Assembly (NCBI RefSeq): GCF_030282825.1
Contig: NZ_JASTZU010000018.1
Coordinates: 186,001 to 250,000, forward strand
Length of the DNA: 64,000 nt
From: Aquibacillus rhizosphaerae
GTDB taxonomy: Bacteria; Bacillota; Bacilli; Bacillales; Amphibacillaceae
Reading direction: 5' to 3'
The notes beneath the pieces are model-generated. The model saw nothing but the letters and a program-made list of their open reading frames with translations, did no database searches and was not told where the DNA came from. Numbering within the stretch: the first letter of the stretch is position 1; each line of letters opens with the position of its first letter. This document shows, one piece after another, positions 52,694 through 60,844 of the stretch. The translations under genes and the position numbers were made by a program.

Positions 52694-53671
52694 TTACTTT
52701 CGCTCTTCAGCAATAGTATTTGTCACCCAATTTACAGTTGCTTCAATTCCATCCTTAAATGGTGTTTTATCGTGTCGCCCAATCATATTTTGCAACTTTT
52801 CTACCGAACCTCTATGGCTATATACATCTGCTTTTCGATTTGGCTTTCGAATAACATTGCCTTCGTACTTCATTACCTCTATTATAATTTGAAAAACACT
52901 TTCAATCGATAATTGTTGATCTGTAGTAATGTTTACCGTATCACCGGGCTGTATAATTGGAAAAACTTTTAATATGATGTTTACAGCGTCTTCCACATAA
53001 ATAAAATCTCTTGTTTGTTGTCCGCCCCCATGAATTTCTGGAGTATCCCCATCTATAATTTTTTTAATCGTAACTGGTATGACACCAGCCAGAGGTCCCT
53101 CAAAGTTTTGTCTAGGTCCAAAATTGTTAAAAGGCCTTACAAGAAATGAATCTAAGTCAAACATTTTCACATAAGATTCTAACATGAGGTCTGCTGATGC
53201 CTTTCCTGCCGCATACGTTGTTGTAGGTGCAAGTGGATGTTTTTCATCTATTGGTTCGTATTGAGCTGAACCATAAGCTTCTGATGAGGAAAAATGACAT
53301 AAAGTTTTAAATGCCTTTTTTCTTTGTAATTCCAATAAATTATTTAAAACGACAACATTGGTTAAATAAGCATTTGATGGGTTAATAAATGAATAATTTA
53401 GTGCTTTCGTTGCGCAGTTAAATACAATATCGATATCATGTTTTTCCATAATATAGTCTAAAGATTCTTTATTCTCAGCGTCATCTACATAAAGTACCGC
53501 ACCATTATTTAAAGCATCTGTAACATTTCTTTTATTCCCGGTAAATAAATTATCAACAATAATAATTTGAGCTGCTTTTTCCGTTAAAAGTTTGTCTACC
53601 AGGTGACTTCCAATAAAACCAGCGCCCCCAATAACTAAAATGGTACTGTTAACTACTAAAGGTCGATTCAA
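52694..53671 (-). CDS. NAD-dependent sugar-nucleotide epimerase/dehydratase
   Basis: A 325-residue extended SDR. VIGGAGFIGSHLVDKLL binds NAD; active-site motifs are CHFSSSEAYGSA (Ser) and TTYAAGKASADLM (Tyr, Lys); RPFNNFGPRQNF and GGGQQTRDFIYVEDAV follow. It belongs with 4-epimerases and 4,6-dehydratases; the exact sugar is open. The start is TTG at 53671 with GAAGGGAAGTG upstream. It follows the SDR gene at 53700 by 28 bp. Confidence 0.87.
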   Translation of the reverse strand: MNRPLVVNSTILVIGGAGFIGSHLVDKLLTEKAAQIIIVDNLFTGNKRNVTDALNNGAVLYVDDAENKESLDYIMEKHDIDIVFNCATKALNYSFINPSNAYLTNVVVLNNLLELQRKKAFKTLCHFSSSEAYGSAQYEPIDEKHPLAPTTTYAAGKASADLMLESYVKMFDLDSFLVRPFNNFGPRQNFEGPLAGVIPVTIKKIIDGDTPEIHGGGQQTRDFIYVEDAVNIILKVFPIIQPGDTVNITTDQQLSIESVFQIIIEVMKYEGNVIRKPNRKADVYSHRGSVEKLQNMIGRHDKTPFKDGIEATVNWVTNTIAEERK

Positions 53672-53699
53672 CTACTGCACTTCCCTTCTACTTTTACGT

Positions 53700-54461
53700 T
53701 TAAAAATTCATCCGAGATTGACCGCCATCAATAGGAATCGTTGTCCCAACAATCCATGAGGCATTGTCGGATCCAAGAAATACTGCAACATTGGCTATAT
53801 CTTCGGTTTCTCCAAGCCGACCTGATGGAATTTTATCTGCAGCGTACTTTTTTAAAAAATCAGGGTCGTTTTCTAACCTGCGTATCCATTCCTTATTAGG
53901 ATGATAGGTAGCTCCTGGTGCAATTCCAACTACACGTATTTTATTTTTAATTGCTTCTGTACTAAAAGATTTAGTGAAACTAATTAAAGCAGCTTTTGAT
54001 GCATTATAAGAAGGAGAACCACCTGATTCTCTTCCGTAAATCGAAGAAACATTTATAATTACTCCTCCATCTTCACCTTGACTTACCATCTGTTTACTGA
54101 CTAACTGACTTAAGTGTACGGCAGAGAAAAAATTTATCTTCATCGATTCATCAAAGACATTCACAGGAGTTGTTAATGAATCTTTTCCAAAACTAGCCCC
54201 AGCATTGTTGATGAGAATATCTATTCTTTTAAAATCTCTAATAAAATCATTTATCAATTCTTCCCTCTGTTCTTGTTTTGAAAGGTCTTTTGAATATATT
54301 TGTACTCCTAATTCTTCTTGTGTAGTTTTAAGTTCTTCTTGATTTCTAGCTACGATACCGACATGAGCACCTTCTTTAATAAATGCTGCGGCTATTGCTT
54401 TACCAATCCCTCTTGCACCACCAGTCACTAGCACTTTTTTTTTCTTTAATTTTAAATCCAT
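53700..54461 (-). CDS. Classical short-chain dehydrogenase/reductase
   Basis: A 253-residue SDR with VLVTGGARGIGKAIAA, LINNAGASFG, catalytic NVSSIYGRESGGSPSYNASK and PIDGGQSRMNF at the C-terminus. It could reduce a keto-sugar intermediate or be unrelated to glycan synthesis; sequence does not decide. ATG follows GGAGGAG. First gene of a two-gene unit with the epimerase. A CATACAGTT element with AC 17 bases upstream (54568-54595, minus strand) resembles a sporulation promoter. Confidence 0.85.
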   Translation of the reverse strand: MDLKLKKKKVLVTGGARGIGKAIAAAFIKEGAHVGIVARNQEELKTTQEELGVQIYSKDLSKQEQREELINDFIRDFKRIDILINNAGASFGKDSLTTPVNVFDESMKINFFSAVHLSQLVSKQMVSQGEDGGVIINVSSIYGRESGGSPSYNASKAALISFTKSFSTEAIKNKIRVVGIAPGATYHPNKEWIRRLENDPDFLKKYAADKIPSGRLGETEDIANVAVFLGSDNASWIVGTTIPIDGGQSRMNF

Positions 54462-54658
54462 TCATGTCTCCTCCAAAATTGAGTGATTTCAGTTCCTTTG
54501 ATTAAGTGGAATTAAAAATAAATACGAAAAATGATGATACTTTTTTATCTTCTAACATATTTAAATTAACTGTATGCATATTTCAATGGAGTTGTTAATA
54601 CTTTATTAGAAGGTATTTTAAAATACAGTTTATTCCATCATGATAGGAGGTCTCTAAA

Positions 54659-55852
54659 TTGAGTCGAAAAGCCTGTTTTCTTTTGGGATATCTTCCCTTT
54701 TTAGATGCTCGTGTTTTCGAATGTGAGGCAAAAACGCTATTAAAGCATGGGTATCAAGTTACAATTATTGCACCTCGTAAAGGTGGATTATTATATGATA
54801 TAGACGGAAAACCATTTAGGACTAAATTTTTAGAAAAAACGTTCGTACATCAAGGCATAAAAGTTATCACTTATAATAGTGAAGAAAGAAATGAAAATCA
54901 TTTGTTTGATCCTCTTTATCAATTAGGAGTAAAGGAAAAAGCTGATATTTATCATGCTCATGAATTGAATTCCTTCTCGTACGGTAAAGAAATAAAAATG
55001 ACATTAAATAAGCAAAAAGGAAATCAAGCAAAACTAATATATGACAGTCGACAGCTTACCCCTGATCCATATTCGTTAACTATTGATGAAAAAACAAAAC
55101 AAAAATGGAAAAACATGCTACTAACTAACTTAAAAGAGGCAGATTATATAATAACCGTCTCTGATTCTATAAAATCTTGGTATTTATCCATTGACCCCTT
55201 ACTTCCAGTTGAAGTTATTTATAATTCTCCACCACTTGTTTCAAATTTTAAATGTAAAGAAGAAAATACTAAAAATTTCGTTGTTGCTCATGAGGGTAAC
55301 TTATCAAAAACAACCATACAAAAAATCTTTGCGATAACTGACTCTACTAAAAATGTGATGGACTTTGAATTTAAAGTCGTGGGTGGTCCTAGATATGGAG
55401 ATAAGCTTTACGCGCCTGACCATATAAAAGATAAGATTAAAAGATCTGACTGGGTAAATTACCACTCTTTACCCTTAGTGTTGTCAGATGTAGACCTGGG
55501 GCTAATTGATTTAGACCCAACCCACTCTCTTAATAATTGTTTTTCTATGCCAAGTAAATTCTTTAGCTATTTAAATAATGGTATTCCAGTTTTAGTGAAT
55601 AAATGTAGTGATATGGACAAATTTGTTAATACATATCAATGTGGAATTGTTATTAATAAATTAAATCCAACTCCAGCGGATTATGTGAAAGGTATTGTTT
55701 ATCTGTACCAAAACAAAGCAAGGTTAAAACAAATGAGTATAAATGCTAGAAAGGCTATGGAGGATACCTATAGTTATGAACACATGGAAAGCCGTTTAGT
55801 CACAATTTATCGCTCGTTTGAATCTAAACAGACTAACTATCTTTTATCATAA
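54659..55852 (+). CDS. Glycosyltransferase family 4-like, paralogue B
   Basis: A 397-residue paralogue of the enzymes at 51373 and 55887: LPFLDARVFECEAKTLLKHG, SDSIKSWYLSIDPLLPVEVI, YNSPPLV, DWVNYHSLPLVLSDVDLGLI and SMPSKFFSYLNNGIPVLVN. Where A and C have YDSHEL it reads YDSRQL, and the TGWVDY motif is SDWVNY. The His-to-Arg change sits next to the donor cleft, so specificity or activity may differ. The start is TTG 54659 behind AGGAGG. Confidence 0.87.
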   Translation: MSRKACFLLGYLPFLDARVFECEAKTLLKHGYQVTIIAPRKGGLLYDIDGKPFRTKFLEKTFVHQGIKVITYNSEERNENHLFDPLYQLGVKEKADIYHAHELNSFSYGKEIKMTLNKQKGNQAKLIYDSRQLTPDPYSLTIDEKTKQKWKNMLLTNLKEADYIITVSDSIKSWYLSIDPLLPVEVIYNSPPLVSNFKCKEENTKNFVVAHEGNLSKTTIQKIFAITDSTKNVMDFEFKVVGGPRYGDKLYAPDHIKDKIKRSDWVNYHSLPLVLSDVDLGLIDLDPTHSLNNCFSMPSKFFSYLNNGIPVLVNKCSDMDKFVNTYQCGIVINKLNPTPADYVKGIVYLYQNKARLKQMSINARKAMEDTYSYEHMESRLVTIYRSFESKQTNYLLS

Positions 55853-55886
55853 GTATAAAAAAACGAACAATAACTGGTGGTGAATT

Positions 55887-57116
55887 ATGAATAACATTGT
55901 TTGTTTCTTAGTAACTGAACACCCTTTTTTAGACGCCAGAATTTTCAAGAAAGAAGCAAAGAGCTTGGTTAAAAAAGGTTATAAAGTAACCATGATTGTT
56001 CCTAGAAAGAATGGTTATCTTTTTGACGTAGACGGAAATCTCTTTCGTAATGAATTTCGAGATTCTACTTTTTATTATGAGGGAATTAAAATAATTACCT
56101 ATGAACAAATAAATTATGAACAAAACCTCAAAGAACTTCACTATACTCTTCTCTCTAGAGGCTATAACCGTTTTAATGATTCATTAACATGTCTAGGAAT
56201 TAAGCAGGAAGCTGATTTTTATCATACACATGAACTATTTTCACTTTATTCAGGAATTGGAATTAAACGCGCTTTAACTTCAAAAGGAAAACATTGTAAA
56301 CTAATTTATGATAGTCATGAATTAGAACCAGACCCGTTAAGTAATCAGTCCAATAGTGTTAAAAAAGTTAAAAAAAGTATGCTTAATATAATGTTAAGAG
56401 AATTAGACTTTGTAATAACCGTTTCCGAATCCATTAAATCTTGGTATCTCTCAATAAATTCAACTCTCTCAGTAGAGGTAATCTATAATTCACCTCCCTT
56501 AGCTTCTATTTGTGAGTCCAAAAAAGGTAATGAATCAAGTTTAGTTCTTGGATATGAAGGTGACATCGGACGAAATCGAGGTACTTTCAAGAAGCTGATC
56601 AATGTATTGGAAATGTGTAATAAAAGTTTTTATCTACGAGCTAAAATAATTGGAGGTTGCAAGAAATCGAAACAAGACTCAATTTTAGAGGTGCCTTCGC
56701 ATTTAAGAGATAAAATTTCCTTTACAGGTTGGGTGGATTATGACTCCATTCCTTTAGAAATGAAGGATGTTGATTTAGGTTGGATAGACTTAGATGCTAC
56801 AAATTCATTAAACAACAAGTATGCCATGCCAAATAAATTCTTCAGTTATTTAAACAATGGCGTCCCTGTATTGGTAAATAACTGTGAAGATATGGAGCGG
56901 TTTATTCTATCTTACAATTGTGGGTACGTCATCAATAAGTTACAAGCTTCGGCCCTAGATTACCACCAAGCTTTAATTCATCTTGAATCGGATAGAAAAA
57001 AGATAAATGAGATGAGCCGAAATGCCAGAGAAATAATGAAAACGGAGTACAACTGGGGTTATATGGAAAATAGGCTCTATGCTGTTTATGATCAATTAAA
57101 CAACAGCGGAGCATAA
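55887..57116 (+). CDS. Glycosyltransferase family 4-like, paralogue C
   Basis: A 409-residue paralogue with EHPFLDARIFKKEAKSLVKK, IYDSHELEPDPLS, SESIKSWYLSINSTLSVEVI, YNSPPLA, FTGWVDYDS and YAMPNKFFSYLNNGVPVLVN. It is closer to paralogue A than to B in its active-site motifs. It follows paralogue B by 34 bp, so B and C are probably a tandem duplication on one transcript with the gene at 57155. Confidence 0.88.
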   Translation: MNNIVCFLVTEHPFLDARIFKKEAKSLVKKGYKVTMIVPRKNGYLFDVDGNLFRNEFRDSTFYYEGIKIITYEQINYEQNLKELHYTLLSRGYNRFNDSLTCLGIKQEADFYHTHELFSLYSGIGIKRALTSKGKHCKLIYDSHELEPDPLSNQSNSVKKVKKSMLNIMLRELDFVITVSESIKSWYLSINSTLSVEVIYNSPPLASICESKKGNESSLVLGYEGDIGRNRGTFKKLINVLEMCNKSFYLRAKIIGGCKKSKQDSILEVPSHLRDKISFTGWVDYDSIPLEMKDVDLGWIDLDATNSLNNKYAMPNKFFSYLNNGVPVLVNNCEDMERFILSYNCGYVINKLQASALDYHQALIHLESDRKKINEMSRNAREIMKTEYNWGYMENRLYAVYDQLNNSGA

Positions 57117-57154
57117 AGGCTGCATCACTTAACACGGAGAAAGGATGATATGTC

Positions 57155-58159
57155 CTGAGAGTTTTACACATTCCTTATGGTCCTCCCATGATTGAGTTAT
57201 GTCGTGCTTTACAAGCAAAAGGCGTTCACGCATTTTCCTGCCATTTTAATGATAATACATTTAAATTCAAACCCGACTTATGCTTACATCTAAATTCAAT
57301 TACAGGACCAGAAAAAGAAAAGATAATAATGAAGTTTTTACAAGATTCGATACAACAGTATGATATTTTTCATTTTCATTTTGGGGAAACATTTTTTCCT
57401 GACAAAAGGGATTTATCCATTCTAAAAGATGCTGGAAAGAAAATGGTTGTACACCATCATGGTTCAGATATTCGTTTATTATCTGTTGCAAGAAGTTTTA
57501 ACAATCCTTACGTTCGAGTTAAGCCTGAGTGGACCGAAGAGAAAATATACAATAACGTTTCGACTCTTTCAAAATATATTGACCATGCGATAGTTCAAGA
57601 CCATGAATTAGATGGATATATTTCAAATTTATATAAGCATACTCATGTCATACCTCATACAATTGATACAAACAACTTCACACCACAATATCCTACTAGT
57701 AATAAATCTCCTCTCGTTGTTCATGCTCCCACTTTACGAGATTTAAAGGGAACTGAATACATCTTAAATGCAGTAAACGAATTGAAGCGGTCGGGTATGT
57801 CCTTTCAGTTTAAGTTAATTGAAGGAATGTCACATGATGAAACGATGAAACTTCTATCTAAAGCAGATATCATCATTGATCAGTTAAGAATAGGTGCTTG
57901 TGGTTTTATTAGCTCAGAAGCAATGGCTTTTGGGAAGCCAGTTATTTGTTATATAAGAGAAGACTTAGAAACAAAATACCCACCAGATTTACCAGTGATA
58001 AATGCTAATCCTTCCAATATAACAAATGTATTAAAAAATCTTATAGAAAAACCGCAACTTTGGAAGGAACTTGGCGAAAAAGGAAGGCAGTATGTTGAAA
58101 CACATCATGATTCTCAAATCGTGGCAGGACGTTATATTGACGTTTACAAGAAATTATAA
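57155..58159 (+). CDS. Glycosyltransferase (GT-B) with probable non-ATG start
   Basis: A GT-B protein of about 334 residues. The N-terminal beta strand typical of the family, RVLHIPYGPPMIELCRALQA, begins before the first ATG (57188). In that frame a CTG (57155-57157) follows AAAGGATG at normal spacing and a TGA closes the frame just upstream, so CTG is the only start that keeps the strand. Other motifs are VVHHHGSDIR, VIPHTIDTNNF, VHAPTLRDLKGTEYI and CGFISSEAMAFGKPVICYI. No export signal. Confidence 0.75.
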   Translation: MRVLHIPYGPPMIELCRALQAKGVHAFSCHFNDNTFKFKPDLCLHLNSITGPEKEKIIMKFLQDSIQQYDIFHFHFGETFFPDKRDLSILKDAGKKMVVHHHGSDIRLLSVARSFNNPYVRVKPEWTEEKIYNNVSTLSKYIDHAIVQDHELDGYISNLYKHTHVIPHTIDTNNFTPQYPTSNKSPLVVHAPTLRDLKGTEYILNAVNELKRSGMSFQFKLIEGMSHDETMKLLSKADIIIDQLRIGACGFISSEAMAFGKPVICYIREDLETKYPPDLPVINANPSNITNVLKNLIEKPQLWKELGEKGRQYVETHHDSQIVAGRYIDVYKKL

Positions 58160-58415
58160 ACAGTAAATCCATCGGTGGTGTTCCCTATGCGTCACTGATG
58201 GATAACAGAATAATACAAACTGAATCATATCTAAACATATAATAATAGAATGTTTTAGCCCCCTTTTCCTCTCTTCTATACTCACTTAAAAGATACTTCT
58301 TCGTTTGAATTTTTATAATTTTAATAGATAAAACACTGTTGAATGTCCAATCAGTCTCATTTATTAAACATAGAATAAATTAAATTTTATGATGATTAAG
58401 AAATGAGGTTGAAAT
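58160..58415. other. Intergenic, 256 bp, one hairpin
   Basis: ATCCATCGGTG (58167-58177) pairs with CACTGATGGAT (58193-58203), a weak terminator without T-run. CATAGAATA near 58370 looks like a sigma-K -10 box but has no matching -35. Nothing else seen. Confidence 0.4.
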
Positions 58416-59717
58416 ATGATGAACAAATATGAATCATTTTCAAATGTAGCAGTTATTGGACTTGGTAAAATTGGACTTACTCTGGCTGCTGTATTTGCAA
58501 ATAATGGTTATAAAGTTTTTGGTGCAGATAAAAACAAAGATGTAATTAATTCAATTAATCAAGGTGTATCTCATATAAAAAATGAACCAGGATTAGATCA
58601 ACTGGTTTTGAATGCTCATGAAGAAGGATGCTTGTGGGCAACTGATTCTAATTCTGAAGCTGTATCCCAATCGAATATAATCGTTGTTATTGTGCCTGTA
58701 TTAGTTAATGAAGTTAATGATATAGATTATCAATACATTGATTCTGCAGTTCAGGATATAGCTAATGGAATTAAAAAAGGCTCTCTTGTAATCTTTGAAA
58801 CAACACTTCCTCCGGGTGATACCCAAAATAGATTCGGTAAAAAAATAGAAGAATTATCAGGTTTCATTATGGGTGAAGATTTTTATCTTGCTTATAGTCC
58901 TGAAAGAGTTTACTCTAATCGGATTATTCAAGACTTACAAAACTACCCGAAAATCATTGGAGCCTTCAACAATAAAAGTCTTGAGCTAGCATCAAACTTT
59001 TATAAAAAAGCTCTAAATTGTGAATTAATTGAAGTTGGTTCAATGGAAACTGCAGAGTTTTCAAAGGTAGCCGAGTGTGTGTATCGAGACGTAAATATCG
59101 CTCTTGCAAATGAACTTGCCAAATTTGCAGAAGAAAAAAACGTAAATATTTCCGAAGTGATAGAAGCTAGTAATAGCCAACCATATTCACAAATTCACTC
59201 TCCAGGTATTGGCGTAGGGGGCCACTGCATTCCAATTTATCCTTATTTTTTTATAAATAAAGGATTGAATAAAGGTCTTACCCCTTTGTCTAGGAAAATC
59301 AATGACAGTATGGCAAGTTATGCAATCTCAAAAATCGAGAAAAGGATAAACTCTTTAAAAAATAAAAATGTTCTTATCATGGGATTATCTTATAGAGAAA
59401 ATGTCAAAGAGCCTACAAAATCAACAACTCTTTTGCTAATAAATCAGCTTAGAGAAAAAAATGTAAATATATTTATAAACGACCCGTTATTTACTGATGC
59501 GGAGATATCAAACTATGGAGCTACTCCACTATCCATTAAAGATAAAATGATTTTAGAAATTGATGTAATTATTATTCAATCTTTTCACAAGGAATATAAC
59601 GATATAAATTTTAAAGACTTCACTAATTGTCAGCTGATATTTGACGGAAGAAACAAACTGAATCAAGAAGAAATAAAACAGTTGGGTATCCAATATGAGA
59701 GAATAGGAGGAATATAA
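58416..59717 (+). CDS. UDP-N-acetylglucosamine 6-dehydrogenase-like (WbpA-like)
   Basis: A 433-residue nucleotide-sugar dehydrogenase. VIGLGKIGLTLAAVFANNGY binds NAD, FETTLPPGDT and AYSPERVY follow, and the catalytic Cys271 is in GVGGHCIPIYPYF, the form seen in UDP-HexNAc (WbpA/WbpO/WecC) enzymes and not the UDP-glucose type. LIMGLSYRENVKEPTKS is the second domain. It would make the uronic acid that the C5-epimerase and WbpB/E/D/I relatives need. ATG follows GAGGTTG. Confidence 0.88.
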   Translation: MMNKYESFSNVAVIGLGKIGLTLAAVFANNGYKVFGADKNKDVINSINQGVSHIKNEPGLDQLVLNAHEEGCLWATDSNSEAVSQSNIIVVIVPVLVNEVNDIDYQYIDSAVQDIANGIKKGSLVIFETTLPPGDTQNRFGKKIEELSGFIMGEDFYLAYSPERVYSNRIIQDLQNYPKIIGAFNNKSLELASNFYKKALNCELIEVGSMETAEFSKVAECVYRDVNIALANELAKFAEEKNVNISEVIEASNSQPYSQIHSPGIGVGGHCIPIYPYFFINKGLNKGLTPLSRKINDSMASYAISKIEKRINSLKNKNVLIMGLSYRENVKEPTKSTTLLLINQLREKNVNIFINDPLFTDAEISNYGATPLSIKDKMILEIDVIIIQSFHKEYNDINFKDFTNCQLIFDGRNKLNQEEIKQLGIQYERIGGI

Positions 59718-59718
59718 A

Positions 59719-60843
59719 TTGACAAATGGAAACTACAATAAAGTACCTTTGCTTGATTTAAAAGAAGAATGGAAATTAATAAAATTACCAGTTTTAGATA
59801 ACTTAACTGAAGTACTTGATAGTGGGAATTATATATTAGGAGACAAAGTTGAAAAACTAGAGAATTCGGTCGCCAAATATTTAAATACCCCTTTCAGCCT
59901 TGGAGTAGCAAGCGGAACAGATGCCTTACAATTAGCTTTAAAAGCTTTGAAAATTGGAGCTGGTGATGAAGTAATTACAACACCTTTTACTTTCTTCGCT
60001 ACAGGAGAAGTAATTGCTCTAGAAGGGGCAAAACCAGTCTTTGTTGATATAGAAGAAGAAACGTATAATATCAATCCTTCTGAAATTGAAAAAGCAATAA
60101 CGGAAAACACAAAAGCTATCATCGTAGTTCATTTGTATGGTCAAGTTGCAAAAATGAAAGAGATAATGGAAATTGCTCGTAGATACAACTTGAAAGTAAT
60201 TGAGGATGCTTGTCAGGCAATTGGATCAGAGTTCGAAGGCAAAAAAGCTGGTACGATCGGTGATATTGGTTGCTTCTCATTCTTCCCCACAAAAAATTTT
60301 GGTGCATTTGGAGATGCTGGACTAGTAATAACAAAAGATAAAAAAATTCATGACAAAATTAACAGTCTCAGGAATCATGGAAGTGAGGAGAAATATCACC
60401 ATTCATCAATCGGGATGAATAGTAGACTTGATGAAATCCAAGCAGCTGTCTTGCTTGTGAAATTAGATTACCTAGAAACATTTTTGGAGAAAAGAAAAGA
60501 AATAGCCAACAGGTACACGGAGAATTTAAGTAATCTTTTAAAAACACCGCCGAACACAGATAGTCGAAAACACACTTTTCATCAGTACTGTGTTGAACTA
60601 GATAATCGTGACGAACTCAATGAAGTATTGAAAAATAGTGGTATTGCTTCTGCTATTTATTATCCTATTCCCTTACACAAGCAAGAGGCATTCCGTTATT
60701 TAAATTATAAGAATGGAGACTTTCCTGTTGCTGAGAAAACGTCCAAGAGAATATTAGCACTTCCAATTTTCCCAACCCTCTCTGTCGAAAAACAAGAACA
60801 TGTTATAACAATCATTAAGCAATTTTTAGAGAGTTCAGGATAA
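59719..60843 (+). CDS. DegT/DnrJ/EryC1 sugar aminotransferase (WbpE-like)
   Basis: A 374-residue PLP enzyme. VASGTDALQLALKALKIG and ITTPFTFFATGEVIALEGAK are the cofactor region, VIEDACQAIGSEFEGKKAG carries the Asp, and Lys192 in FFPTKNFGAFGDAG forms the Schiff base. It fits the WbpE step, adding the 3-amino group to UDP-3-keto-GlcNAcA. The TTG start lies one base after the dehydrogenase stop behind AGGAGG, so the two are coupled. Confidence 0.9.
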   Translation: MTNGNYNKVPLLDLKEEWKLIKLPVLDNLTEVLDSGNYILGDKVEKLENSVAKYLNTPFSLGVASGTDALQLALKALKIGAGDEVITTPFTFFATGEVIALEGAKPVFVDIEEETYNINPSEIEKAITENTKAIIVVHLYGQVAKMKEIMEIARRYNLKVIEDACQAIGSEFEGKKAGTIGDIGCFSFFPTKNFGAFGDAGLVITKDKKIHDKINSLRNHGSEEKYHHSSIGMNSRLDEIQAAVLLVKLDYLETFLEKRKEIANRYTENLSNLLKTPPNTDSRKHTFHQYCVELDNRDELNEVLKNSGIASAIYYPIPLHKQEAFRYLNYKNGDFPVAEKTSKRILALPIFPTLSVEKQEHVITIIKQFLESSG

Positions 60844-60844
60844 A

